Assembly: GCA_035222895.1 (NCBI GenBank)
Contig: JAVYIG010009843.1
Span: forward strand, 1-64,000
Source: Strongylocentrotus droebachiensis
Taxonomy: Eukaryota > Echinodermata > Echinoidea > Camarodonta > Strongylocentrotidae
Length of the DNA: 64,000 nt
Direction: 5' to 3'
Shown: positions 1 to 10,628 of the stretch, piece by piece
Position numbering within the stretch: the first letter of the stretch is position 1
Layout: every line of letters begins with the position of its first letter
Notes under the pieces: model-generated
Seen by the model: the letters and a program-made list of their open reading frames with translations, nothing else
What the model was told of the DNA's origin: nothing
Database searches by the model: none
Program-made: the position numbers and the translations under genes

Positions 1-1246
1 CTAGCAAGATGGCGGCGCCCATAGTTGATTCCTAGATGTGAGTTGAAGATAGTTTTATACACCTTAGGTGTACGATATGAAGAATATTGTTGATATTTTC
101 CCGTGGTGTTTATGTCTAGCTATTTACCATTAGCTGTAGATGATATGAGAATTTACAATAGTGTTATTTAGAGAGCAAATACTTGTAACTGTTATTGTTG
201 TTACATTATTTTAGGGGCAAGATCAGCAGACTTGCATGTTGCAGTTTCTGTTGCTGAGCTGAGCTGAGTAGTTTGATGGCTTCTTGGTGTTGATGTCTCC
301 CTTTTCCCCTTCACTTCCTTCTCCACTGTACTTGAGAGCTTCAGTGGTTTATTGCTGAACACCTCGGGTACGTTTTGATGATATTCTGGTAAAGTTTGCA
401 ACAGACTTTGTGTAACTTTACTGAGTCCGCAGTGTGTTTAACAGTGTATATGTATATATTGATGTTGTGGGACAATTTGGTATTTGTTCCAGCGTATTAT
501 GAATACTTACAGATTAATGAATGTATTCTTGTTTGTCTGATGCAAGTATGATGCTCTGATTGCTAGATTTATATTACTGTTTAATGAGATTCTTACAGCT
601 GATTTGATGTTTAGATTTAATTATGTCATTCAAGTAAATGACTAATATTTGATTTCAGTGATTTTACTAGAGAATCAAGATGAAATATATTTGATTTGGA
701 GAGCAATTTGTAATTACTTTAATGATATTTAATCAAGAGAATATCAATATCTCTGTTTAGTAATTACTTGTTTTATTTCATTAATATAATCCTGTATTTG
801 TGAAGATGACATTTGTAATTGTTTGAAATATTAAGACATGTTTTGTTTTATTATTCTGCCAATTGCAGGGTTTTTCCCGTTTCTGCGTGCATGAATCACC
901 GAGAATCAACGGGTATAAATTAAAGCACTGGTTACGCTAACACACGTCTCCTGAGTTTCATTCATCGTCAGTGACTGATCCAGGGAGGAGGGGGGGGCAC
1001 AGGGGGCACGTGCCCCCGGCCAAACAAAATATGTTAAAATCAGCCCTAAATTCGCCCAAAATGTACTAAAAAAACAGGAACGTGCCTCCCCGACCAATTT
1101 TTTTTTATTTGTTTTTATTAAAAATAAAATAAAAATGCCAATGGCTGACCTAAAAAGGTGACCTACCCCCCCCCCCCCCCCCCCACGAAGCAAAATGTCA
1201 AATTTTAAAATTTTGTCACCAAAAACAAAACAAAAAGTGTCCGCTT

Positions 1247-1280
<34 letters not shown>

Positions 1281-1441
1281 CTTATTTAGCCGTCGGCTGA
1301 GTCGTTGCGATTTTTGGGGGGACTAAACAAAAAATATATGTATGTTCTCCTACGTGCCCCCCCCCCCCCCCGTGTGCCCCCCCCCCCCCCCGGTAAGAAA
1401 TTCCTGGATCCGCCACTGATCGTATCATACGTACTAAGACA
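1..1441. mobile_element. Solo-LTR-like insertion, 3' part (copy 0 intron 1)
   Basis: This stretch is the truncated equivalent of 55712-56935, with the same opening sequence containing CAAGATGGCGGCGCCC. The complete version at 55316-56935 begins TG, ends CA and is flanked by ATAC. Here the right end is at 1441, followed by ATAC at 1442-1445. Units 1 and 2 lack it at the matching place (about 14755 and 36394). TG...CA ends with a 4-bp duplication fit an LTR, but no internal retroelement genes are in view. It lies in intron 1 of the minus-strand copy 0 gene. It carries a nested poly-C element at 969-1418. Confidence 0.5.
969..1418. mobile_element. Poly-C-rich hAT-like MITE nested in the LTR-like copy
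   Basis: The ends read CAGTGACTGATCCAGG on the left and, reversed, CAGTGGCGGATCCAGG on the right. The 5-bp sequence ATCGT flanks both sides (964-968 and 1419-1423). The sister copy of the host sequence at about 56905-56925 is uninterrupted, which gives an empty site. The interior is dominated by homopolymer C runs of up to about 30 bases. CAGTGGCG-type ends are typical of non-autonomous hAT elements, but hAT normally makes 8-bp duplications, so the class is uncertain. Confidence 0.6.
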
Positions 1442-1973
1442 ATACAGTTCAGAGACAGAGTATAGCTAGGACATTGATGAATAACGTACGATTGCGATTG
1501 CGTGTAGTATCTACCAGAATCTCTCTCTCTCTCTAGATGAGTTTTTTCTATTTTCAGAGGTAGTACTGTATTTTTATTTTTTTTATTTTAAAACAATATT
1601 TTGACAAACTATGATATTTCATGTTCAAGCATTTATTAATTTTTGTTTAATTCAACAGATAAAGCGTTTTTAAAAAGAAGCAAAAAATGAACATGAAATT
1701 ACTAAGAATTTTATCATTATTATTATTACTATTATTGTTTTAAACGAATAAAGAAATGTATGAAAGAGTTGCTTTGTTTAGCAATTTCTGTTAGTTAAGA
1801 ATTATATTTTTGAATTGTATTTTGATTATTCTGAATGTGATGTCAAGTCAGTAAGTTGTAAATTGCATGATTTCAATGATATGTACTGCCTCTGGTATTG
1901 AGAAAATAAAACACCTTATAAATATTTAAAAAAAACATGAAGTTAATTTCACGCTTACTTTCAATATAGAAAC
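1442..1973. other. Intron 1 remainder of copy 0, no gene seen
   Basis: Non-coding DNA with a short CT tract (about 1521-1534) and an ATT-rich stretch. It matches 14765-15245 and 56940-57440 in the other units. Copy 0 lacks the roughly 400-bp segment found between this point and exon 1 in the other copies (15249-15690, 36475-36905, 57440-57850). Confidence 0.6.
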
Positions 1974-2258
1974 CTAAGCCATATTTTGCGATGACGTATA
2001 TAGAATCGGTGAGATATTCCTCCTGATCTTCAGTAGATGTTTGACGCGTGGCTCTACGTCTCCACAAAGAGCGCTTCTCAGGAAACGGACTATGCTGTAC
2101 GCATACCCGGGTAGACCTATCGTACCAATAACAAGCTTATCAGGAAACACCACTCGGTCATCATCACAAGGTACAGCCTTGCCTGGTTTGTACGACAAGA
2201 TTTCATGTCGTAATTCATCTAGCTTCCCTTTCCTAATCACCGAGCTGGAAGTAGCCAT
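1974..2258 (-). pseudogene. Copy 0: first exon of the pseudo-GTPase/Death gene, broken
   Basis: The exon begins with the conserved MATSSSVIRKGKLDELRHE and ends at the conserved donor TTAG|GTTTCT. It matches exon 1 at 16010, 37220 and 60392. A 16-bp deletion near 2055, relative to copy 1 (the sequence encoding KLADER), shifts the frame, so the downstream STEDQEEYLTDSIYVI lies in another frame. The region equivalent to the nucleotide-binding loop reads GTIGLPGYAYS, which keeps more glycines than the other copies but still lacks the GKS/T of a P-loop. The remaining exons would lie left of the window. Confidence 0.7.
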
Positions 2259-2377
2259 CTTTGTACAGATTTCGCCCTGAATACGCGCACAAACACGTTA
2301 CACGCTCAATAGCATACAGATTTGTCGTATGGCTAGATAAGCATGTTACATAGTAGGTCTAGTTATTACTGGGTGTA

Positions 2378-2441
2378 GGAAGTTTTTTATAAGGCAAGTA
2401 TCATGTACAACAGGATGTACAAACGGATGTACAAACGGATG
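2378..2441 (-). promoter_or_regulatory. Copy 0 promoter: TATA box and 12-bp tandem repeats
   Basis: On the minus strand a TATAAAA-type box lies about 130 bp upstream of the exon 1 ATG. Further upstream are three tandem copies of a roughly 12-bp unit of type GTACAAACGGAT (2405-2441). The same arrangement precedes the other three first exons. CGGATGT resembles an ETS-type core, which is an inference. Confidence 0.45.
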
Positions 2442-3351
2442 AGGGATTTTAATGAATGATCAACCGACCTTCGACTTGTGGTATGAAAATATAAAATTAT
2501 TATTTGAATCGCGTACAGTAATCTGCCCACTACCTTCATGCTCAGGCGCAAATGTTACAATAGTTCTCTCCATGTTAATGGTGGAAGCACAATATTCCAC
2601 GCTAGTTTATATCCATCATTACAATGTTTGAGCCTACCATCATCATATTAAACACTATGATATAGATATGGCTATTCTTCAGATTTCAATCATTCTTATG
2701 CATCACATGATAGTAATACAAAATTAACCATCAACATCGAGGGTAGGGGACTATGATGTTTCATATATTACTGTATGGTGTCTTATGTACGGTTTGGTCT
2801 CTATACCTGAGACTATATTATTCTTGACATATTGAGGAATTAAATCGAATTTACTAAATATTTCTATTTAAAACAAAATATATATTACAATCTATACCTT
2901 TCAAATAGGGTTGGGTTAAAAGGTAATTAATGTTTTTCATTTCACTCAAAAGACATGCATGTTCCTAAGTTTTTGCTTTAAAAAGAAAACCCAACATAAT
3001 ATTAGGTACACTTCTTATATTAGCGAGTGGCTATACCTTTTATTGGCAGCATATATTGTGATGTCAAAACTCAAAATGGCTGTTTAAATGTTTTGCTTTC
3101 AGACAAGCTTCCCGAATACGGTATCTTTGTTGCAATATGTCTTGGTAAACTTTTCGGTTTTTATAAATGTATATATTTCTTGTTAACTCTTGTTGTGTTT
3201 AAAGAACATGCGATTTAAAAAAAAAATGCTTTGGTCCTTATGGACAGTAACAACAGCAACAACACGTGCATAGAGCACCCCTGTAGTACTAGCGGTTAAT
3301 ACAATTTGCCAAGAAGTTCTAGTTTTACAGTATATAGCGACCAACGCTTAT

Positions 3352-3643
3352 ATTGGCAACCTTAGGCAACTTGTTATATAAGCCTAATTTATAGCATAAT
3401 AATTAAATTAGGATATGTGCAATATGTAATATGTTGCTTATCTTAATCTGGGAAGCTTACAAACATGGATAATACTACTTATCAAGGGTTTTTTATGATG
3501 AGGGATTCATTTATGACACCGGTTCTTATTTTTAAGTAATGCCCAAGGTTGCCGACTCGTCACTAACCCATCTAGAACAAGAATCATCAAAACAAAAAAA
3601 ACTTAATTGTACTTTTCCGGGTCTGAAAAACTTCTACAGGACT
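3352..3643. repeat. Dispersed repeat with AGTCCTGTA-type end
   Basis: The interior (TTGGCAACCTTAGGCAACTT through GCAATATGTAATATGTTGC) is related to 60740-60940, 61395-61500, 62700-63000 (inverted) and 63690-63857. The right end, read in reverse, begins AGTCCTGTAGAAGTTTTTCA and matches the left end at 60646. It is probably a non-autonomous DNA element of unknown class. Confidence 0.45.
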
Positions 3644-4137
3644 ATGATCCTGAAACTAAGACGCCCGGCGAAGGCTGGGCTGGTGAGCGTAATATGAGTT
3701 CGTTGATAGCGCCATCTTCGTCGGCTTGAATCAATAAATTGTAGGGAATATGAATATAAGGAACCGGCCAGATTCTGGACATTTTAGTTTAAAAGTTATT
3801 TTATTGTTCATCCAATGCACACATAAAAATAACAGAATGATAATATATACATCGTTTATCATAATATTACAAGATATTGGAGTTACATTACTTTAACATA
3901 AATTAAATATATAATAACAAATCTCAACTTTCCATTTTTACATCTCAAACTATTACAAATGCATAATAGCATTATAAGCATTGTACGTATACAGTGTATT
4001 TACTAATTATCACATAAACATAACAGAATTATATACAGTTGTAAATTATTACTCATTTATAACAATATGATATTTTTGGAACAGAATCATGAATATTATA
4101 TATATTATTATAATATGAAGAGAAACACAAACTCAAA

Positions 4138-4176
4138 AACACACACACACACGCGCGCGCGAGCGCGCACACACAT
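4138..4176. repeat. CA/CG dinucleotide microsatellite
   Basis: A run of alternating purine-pyrimidine dinucleotides (CA)n-(CG)n-(CA)n. Its counterparts in the other units are at 18912-18945 and 39776-39816. The CG core is present here and at 39800, but not at 18912. Confidence 0.8.
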
Positions 4177-5689
4177 GGACTAGCATCAGCTCAGCCATCG
4201 CTACCTACAAGGTGTGTGTGGTGTGGGAGTGGGTGTTAACACAAAACACAGAAAGGGTAATACAAATGTTTGTAATTCTGCAAGCCTTTTCTATGACCTA
4301 TGTATTTAACAAAGAATCTTTAATACTCAGCAAATCTTTTTAATTGCAGCAATTTGTAAAACAAGTAACAACTACAACAAACAAGAACACAATAACAAAA
4401 ACTAGAATAAGTCCTCGTCATATACACTGTTGGTCATATAGGTGGAATAATTATTTTTTACCCCAATCTATGGAATGATCTTGACAATATTTTATTCCTA
4501 ATTGATCTACATTCTCTACGTCTCAGATTTTATTGAATAATAACTTATGAGGCATTAATCTCCATTACTGTCAGTTATGACTTAAGGACGTAGGTCCCCT
4601 AGTTGATTAGCATAGTAGCACACACATGCTTTAGCAGGCACGCAAAACAAACACTCACCAATTGTCATGTATAAGTATGAATAACTATTGAATACATACT
4701 TAAGCTACAAGCTATTCTCCATCTAGGCTAAAATAAAAACAAAGCTTTGGATTTTACACTAAATAAAAAGATAAAGAATTATATACATGTAACATAATAT
4801 TTACAAAAAGGCAAGAACCTCGGTTCAAAGTTAAAACGATTATTCTATTAACATTTGTGATATTATAGTTCTACGAAAGCAAGACACTGACATCTCCCAG
4901 TCATTCACCATCCGTAGTCTGCAGCCTGCATAAACGTACAGAGTTTGATTTCAAACTTTACTAAAATTCCTAAACTCAAGCCTTTAGCAGAGCCTAATTA
5001 GTCTAATTCTGTCACTCTCTGACAGTGTCATATATTACAGACCCTATGTAGTAAGATGTCAGCCTAGTCTCAATAAGAAGCTTCAACCACACAGCTCCTT
5101 GGTCTCATCGTGCAGACACTGTTACGCACAGTGACTGAAAAGAGTTTGTCCTAGCAAACTAACACATGGATGTGGCCCATTAAAACAAATACTAGCATAC
5201 ACGAGGCAAACTGTACCTGTACCATCAATTAGGGAATCTTTATCGAAGAAATTGTTATCAAATTTTCCCAAATTAGTTGAGGGGCTTTTTGTTTCGGGGA
5301 GCATTTTTTTTTGTGACGCAAGGTAGGAGTTCAAATTTGTCGTGTATTAAAAAAACTTTAATTCAGTGTTTAACAAGTAATCAAGAACGGCTAAGAAGAG
5401 AGCAAAATGTGTGTGTGTTTGTATTTAATTTGACTTTTATTAGAGCTTACCCAAAGCTTAGACACGAAACCATTTCTGAAACTACACACTGATGATTTTC
5501 CAAAATGAGCACTGCCAGTTGAAATCTTACACAATGTTTACAAAAATGAATATACGCATACAAAATACATAACCATTTTCGTAATATAATCAAATGATAT
5601 GCTTAAATCGTTGTTAAGACAGTGCCTCGATCGTTACACATTATTTCATTCATCTTTTACCTGCATACGTAAAGGTGGAACAAACATTT

Positions 5690-5830
5690 TGCACCCCGAA
5701 CAAACTAGGGGTTCGGGGGGTTCGCGCGACCCCACCCCCTATTTTTGTTTTCTTTTGATCATGAGGGGGGGGGGGGGGGGGGGTGTTGATTCTAAAAATT
5801 ATGGTCCCCCATATCCCCTCCCCTCGTTGA
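5690..5830. repeat. Poly-G/poly-C bearing segment
   Basis: A GGGGTTCGGGGGGTTCGCGCGACCCC-type inverted motif is followed by a run of about 22 G. Related copies lie at 23580-23725 and, largely deleted, near 44930. It resembles the G-rich arms of the hAT-like elements elsewhere in the window, but no target duplication could be read. Confidence 0.45.
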
Positions 5831-6837
5831 GCAACAACCAAACAAATACTTGTGCTCAAGGGGACTGCATGTGCACCTCGCCAAAGTATTTAAAGCCACA
5901 CTATCCTACTTGTAGCTACTATATAGAAAACAATGTCTAATCGGTGACCATTGGTCCCCCAAGATCCTCTTTCTCTTATGTTAATTGAGAGCTGAGTTGA
6001 TGAAATAACCACCTGTCCAGTGACTTTCCAGTGTGGTCTAATCCCTCCAATAAACTAGTACAGATAAGCTTTAAAGGAGCCCTCTTATAGAGGCTTATGT
6101 CAAGTTGATTTGGAACCTAAATAATCGACAGGCTATCTACATGTTCTACATGAGGATGAAATTTAATGAAAAATAGGCCATGTTATAACAAATATGAATT
6201 GACCGGTGCCGTTGTCTTTACAAAGTTGAATGCCTGTTATTTTATCTAAATCAATATACAAAGTGGCCTTCAATAATGCTTTTGTTTAAATATTCACTCA
6301 CTATACTAACTCGCAAATGATTTTCAGGCCTTTCAGAACGCAATCGTACGCACATTATACACACAAATAATATTCAGAAGTCAGCATGACCTGGTCTCAT
6401 CTTTGAGCTCAATAATGTATTTCAAAAGACGTGATATCGCACATTTGCAATATGGATTGTTCTTTGTTTTTTCTCTTAATGCTATATCATCAAAGACTTG
6501 GAGTAAATGAATCTCAGGATCCTTATTTATTCTCGGAGAGAGGAAAATCTCATCTTTAAAAAAAGGCATCCTTTTAAACAGAGAGAGGGTCATCTGAGTC
6601 ATCTATTTCTCGAGAGGGAGAGAAAATGTTTGAGGGTAGGCCAACATATTTATGTGATGCGACACTACGCGACTCTTGCTGGGAAAACTGTTAAATAGGA
6701 AGAGCGCCATCTGTAGGCTTTGTTTTCATTGACGACTCGTCAAATGTTCTGCAACCAACTTACCCCCACTTTGCCCTGTTTTTAAATTATGATTACTAAT
6801 ATAAAATCGTGAAAATGCGGAATTTTAACTCGTTGAC

Positions 6838-7072
6838 ACTCCCTCCCTCCCTCTCCCTCCCCTCCCCCCTCTCTCTCTCTCTCTCTCTCCCTCTCTCTAT
6901 CTCCTCATGGGAACAAGCATGCGATCGCTAATCTTTTCTCAGTCTCACTATTACCTTTCCTACCCTTTCTTCCTCTTCCTCCTCCTACCCTTTACTTCCC
7001 GTGCCTCTTCTCTCTACTCTCTGTCTCTGTCTCTCGCTCTCTCTTTCTTTCTTTCTCTTTCTCCCTTTTCTT
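6838..7072. repeat. CT-rich simple repeat tract
   Basis: Polypyrimidine sequence dominated by CTCTCT and CCCTCC. Equivalent expanded or contracted tracts occur at 24717-24822 and 45537-46098 in the other units. Open frames across it are low-complexity artefacts. Confidence 0.75.
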
Positions 7073-7390
7073 TCATACTGATGCTTTCACAATCTTGCAA
7101 ATTGCCAAAGCCTTAAATGTATAATTTGAAATGTGATATGTGAATGATACCAATCATGGGAGCAACTGAATCAGATTTAATTGTGCAAAAAACCTGTTTG
7201 CTTCTTTATTGATATATCGATCATTACCATGGCAGCCTCTTAACCATGTTTTTATGCGAAAACATTTGTATGCACTACCCTACCTTTTACTAAATTGTTC
7301 CAAAGACAAAACAAATACTGCATTTTACCTACAAGTATAATTTGTTTAATTCATTGTAGCATCTATTTGATTATATAATTCCCAGATTTA

Positions 7391-7581
7391 GGGTTGTAGT
7401 CGAGTGGTTACGTCGTCGGACTGTTGATCAGAAGTCGGGGTTCGAGTCTCGCCGCGGCAAAAATGTCCTTTGGCAAGACATTGATCTACATTTGCCACAC
7501 TGAGCTAATCTCCAAGTTTGGAAGCGCTCCGAGACTTAATAGTAATTCGCGCTATATAAAAGCTGAATATTATTATTATTG
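7391..7581 (+). mobile_element. tRNA-derived SINE, internally deleted
   Basis: The head is tRNA-like: an A-box-type TAGTCGAGTGG and a B-box GGTTCGAGTCT. It is followed by a tail with GAAGCGCT...GCGCTATATAAA and an ATT-rich end. Relative to 25310 and 46431 the middle (AATGGGTACCTG... through GCGGTAATAAT) is missing. The same location in all three units shows that the insertion predates the duplications. Confidence 0.75.
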
Positions 7582-8917
7582 GTTTCTACTAATGTCTCTG
7601 TTTCTGTTATTGAAGAAGATACACTATCCATCTGGCTATGCAATTTCCAATCGCAACAAGTAATTCATTCGAAATTCAAACAAATGTATTATTTTATATT
7701 CATGTCTTGTATATATAAGTTCAACATAATTTTATTACAAATATGGTTATAATATTCAGATTTCTGAATATGTACCAAGTAATGTGCCATAATGTACAAC
7801 GATGGCGACACGACAAATGCTCCGGCGGCGGTTGCTCCAGGCTTTATTTCATCAGGGATGTGGGGTTGGGGTTGAATTTGTTGTCTGTTTGGGGCTGGGC
7901 TTGTGCTTGGTCTTGGCGTTGGGTGCAGTGAAGGTTTCTTGTCTGGGGTTGGGATTGGGATTTTGAATAATGTACTGAATTGCCGCGGAGTAATTGTAGC
8001 CGGAGCAGGTGTCGTAGAAGCACAATTATATATTATATGTACAAAACGAATTGCAAATTTACAACCATAATGTTAATACGCATGTGTATTACGTGTTGGT
8101 GGGTATTATACATTCAAAGTTTATATTTTATACATCTGTTTGTTCATTACTTTAATATTCATTATTCATTCATGTTTTTCGATATTGTTTCATGTATTCA
8201 TTTACTTCTATCTACTCAAACTGGCGGTAGGTACAACAATAAAAACGAGCGTTGCAACTTGTTTAATTGAAATAGTTCGATTCTTCTGCTTCGAATTAAT
8301 TTTTTAAGCAACAAAATGAAATATGAAATTCGAACATTAAATGATTGACCATAACTAATATTTTTTGGAGAGATTAAAGTTTAAAAATATACAAAATTTG
8401 CTCCGGCTGTAATAAGTGGCTATTGTTACAATTGCTAAAATTAATTGAAGTTCTATATCATGTAACTTAATACCAAAAGAGAAATCAAAATGTACTCTTT
8501 GAAAAAAATCACGCCCTGCATGCCATTCTTGTCATATTAACAAAAACATAGTTGAAAATATGTATGCGGTGTTTGGATACTAGTTTTAACATTGCAATAT
8601 ACACAATATGGTTCGGTTAATGATGATGAAGGTTATGTCTATTACTGTTCTTAACCATTCAGGAAATTGATTAATAATTCAATACTTCGAATGATTTTAT
8701 TTCTCATGCAAAACATAATACAAGAATAATTATATCACAAAAACTATGCAATGAAAAGACAAATATAATGGAAACAGCACGAGAAAAGAGGAACTAACTT
8801 GAAGTAGAGCTTGTTGAAGTGTTAGTTCCTCAGATGCTGTTTTACAATATAACATGAACAAAGTATGCTTAGAAATACATGTATTATCAAATGTAATAAA
8901 GATATCAATTAAATTTC

Positions 8918-9124
8918 CCGCTTACGACGCCATACGTCCCCCGCAGGACGCTTCATCAGGCCGACTATACCGACGGGTCTTTGAAAGGTTTATCAGAGAA
9001 GGGCAGTTCTTTCCTGACGTTCCCTGACCGGAACACCATGTTCACGGGTCAAGAATCATATAGCATTAGAGACCGGTCGGCCCGATGAAGCATCCAGGAG
9101 TGAACCTGGAACGTCGCAAGCTTA
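8918..9124. repeat. Inverted CTGATGAAGC...ACGTCG module downstream of copy 1
   Basis: The two ends are imperfect inverted repeats: GCTTACGACG...GGACGCTTCATCAGGCC on the left, and GCTTGCGACG...GGATGCTTCATCGGGCC when the right end is reversed. It sits just downstream of the stop codon of each gene copy (also 29132-29343 and 48181-48383). The TGATGAAGC...GAAACGTCG motif resembles sequences in long terminal repeats of Penelope-like elements that can form hammerhead-type ribozymes, but the core here looks degenerate. Confidence 0.4.
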
Positions 9125-9168
9125 GATTTTTGTTAGGACACTTTGCTTGATGAAGATTCTCTGGTGAT

Positions 9169-9755
9169 TTATAAACAGAGTACTCTCTGGGGAACATCCA
9201 TTATTATCTTTAGGAGGAAAAGGAGCATTATTTTCTCTGGGGATGTATAAATAAGAACGAGTTGAGAAATCAGATCTTCTTCTTCCAAGATGATGGATTC
9301 CTCGTCGGGTTTTCCACCAGAAGATACCAGAGGGGCTATCTCAGACATACATGTATCTTCAGGTAGGACTTGCATTTCATGTATGGACGATTGGTCAGTA
9401 GGTTGAATGCTACTTACATTGGTCATATCATCACCAGCATGAACTTCGTCAGAGGACACGTCTCCAGAAGTCACTTCAGATGCATCCAAGTTATGTGTAC
9501 TGCTCTCCGGTGAGTTGTCAGGATGTTGACTCCTACTTCTATCTGTCAAGTCCTCCTGGGTTTTGGAAGCCATCTCTCCTGTATGTCCATCTCGAGGAGT
9601 GTGGTTATCGTTTGATGTAGCTTCCTGAAGTACCTGGGTGTCATTCTGTCCTTTGGTCTGGTCCTCTTCTAGAGAGGTCTCATCTCTAGCAGAGAGCTGC
9701 TCATCATTGACTTCTTCTTTATCATATTCAGCATCGATCTGTTCTTCTACTACAC
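9169..9755 (-). pseudogene. Copy 1 exon 7: acidic Ser/Thr-rich tail
   Basis: The last exon opens after TTAG|GTGTAGTAGAAGAAC and reads GVVEEQIDAEYDKEEVND and so on to a stop at 9169. It keeps an open frame of about 195 residues rich in D, E, S and T, ending in the hydrophobic segment IMLLFLLKIIM. Two extra codons (in LPEDTCMSEIAP) distinguish it from copy 2. It is intact as an exon but belongs to a gene disabled upstream. Confidence 0.65.
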
Positions 9756-9923
9756 CTAACCGGCAGTAAGAAAGAAATCAGATAATTGGTTTATTTCTCA
9801 AATCACATGGAATTGAATTATTATGATTGTGTAGAACTTATCGCAGTGAATTTCAAATTTCTTTCAAGTTACGTTTATGTTCACCAGGTAGTAGATGAGA
9901 ACTTGAAGTTGGTAGTAAGCATC

Positions 9924-10072
9924 AAGGCCCTGTTTCACAAAACTTGTCATCAGTGACACATGACAGTTTTTGTTATAAGCTACTGAAATCCTTGCTTCTA
10001 ATTGGTTAACAGCAGATTTGTCACTGATTTTTGTCATTTGTCACTGGAAAAAGGCTTTGTGAAAGGGGTCCC
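9924..10072. mobile_element. Small MITE in copy 1 intron 6
   Basis: The terminal inverted repeats are of type GGCCCTGTTTCACAAA on the left and GGACCCCTTTCACAAA when the right end is reversed. The interior has mirrored TGTCACTGA motifs. The equivalent intron positions in copies 2 (about 30118) and 3 (about 49170) are empty. No target duplication was evident. Similar CCCTTTCACAAA...TTGTCA elements are common in marine invertebrate genomes, which is general knowledge and was not checked here. Confidence 0.6.
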
Positions 10073-10338
10073 TGTTTGGCTCTTTATTCACGAGGAAAAT
10101 ACTAACTGAAAGTAGTACCTAAGCTCTTTTTAAGTACCTTCTCCAAGCATTACGTCATCTTAGTATTTATATCAACAGTGTCAAAATGTGGAAAACGAAT
10201 TTGCTTCAGAAAATACCATCAGTTTGACTCTAAATACATGGGCCGTATTGTATACCGAATAGAACAGCATGTTGCTGAAGTGTTGAATGGGGTCCTCATT
10301 ACGAAACTACAATTGTTCTTAAAGAAAATATACGTTAC

Positions 10339-10628
10339 CTTTGCTGAGATACAGGTCTGCAAGGTAGACTAACTTGGCAGCTTTCAGTGCCTTCCTGAGC
10401 TCAATCCGTTCATCTTCCCTGGACACACCTTCTCTCCATTGTTTCAGCATATGACGAGTTCCATCACTGGTAACACGGTTGAACTTCACATTGGTCATGA
10501 GCGCTCTCTGTATATCACCATGTATGATTCCCAGCTGACCACCAAGGCTGTCAATCTTTGCTTCATCGTAAAGATCGTCAGCTATCTGCTGTAATATGCC
10601 TGCAAACTCATCATCTGGGGGCTCCTCT
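10339..10628 (-). pseudogene. Copy 1 exon 6: Death domain exon
   Basis: This 290-nt exon is open in the conserved frame. It encodes EEPPDDEFAGILQQIADDL through LKAAKLVYLADLYLSKG, including the characteristic helix with MLKQWREGV. The acceptor TCTAG|AGAGGAG and donor AAAG|GTAACG match the other copies. The domain itself is undamaged, but exons 2 and 4 of the same gene carry stops. Confidence 0.7.

Larger units (their letters stand above)
2442..8917. other. Intergenic region of unit 1, repeats only
   Basis: No convincing coding exon was found. The region is homologous in blocks to 16190-29130 and 37400-48180. It contains a copy of a dispersed repeat at 3352-3643 whose right end matches, inverted, the left end at 60646. 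It also holds a CA/CG microsatellite, a poly-G palindromic segment (5690-5830), CT-rich tracts and a SINE. The many short open frames here are not conserved between units. Confidence 0.6.

Noticed and set aside
7391..7459. Possible functional tRNA gene
   Set aside because: It has A and B boxes but imperfect stems, and it continues into a shared SINE body with an ATT-rich tail; the same structure is at 25310 and 46431.
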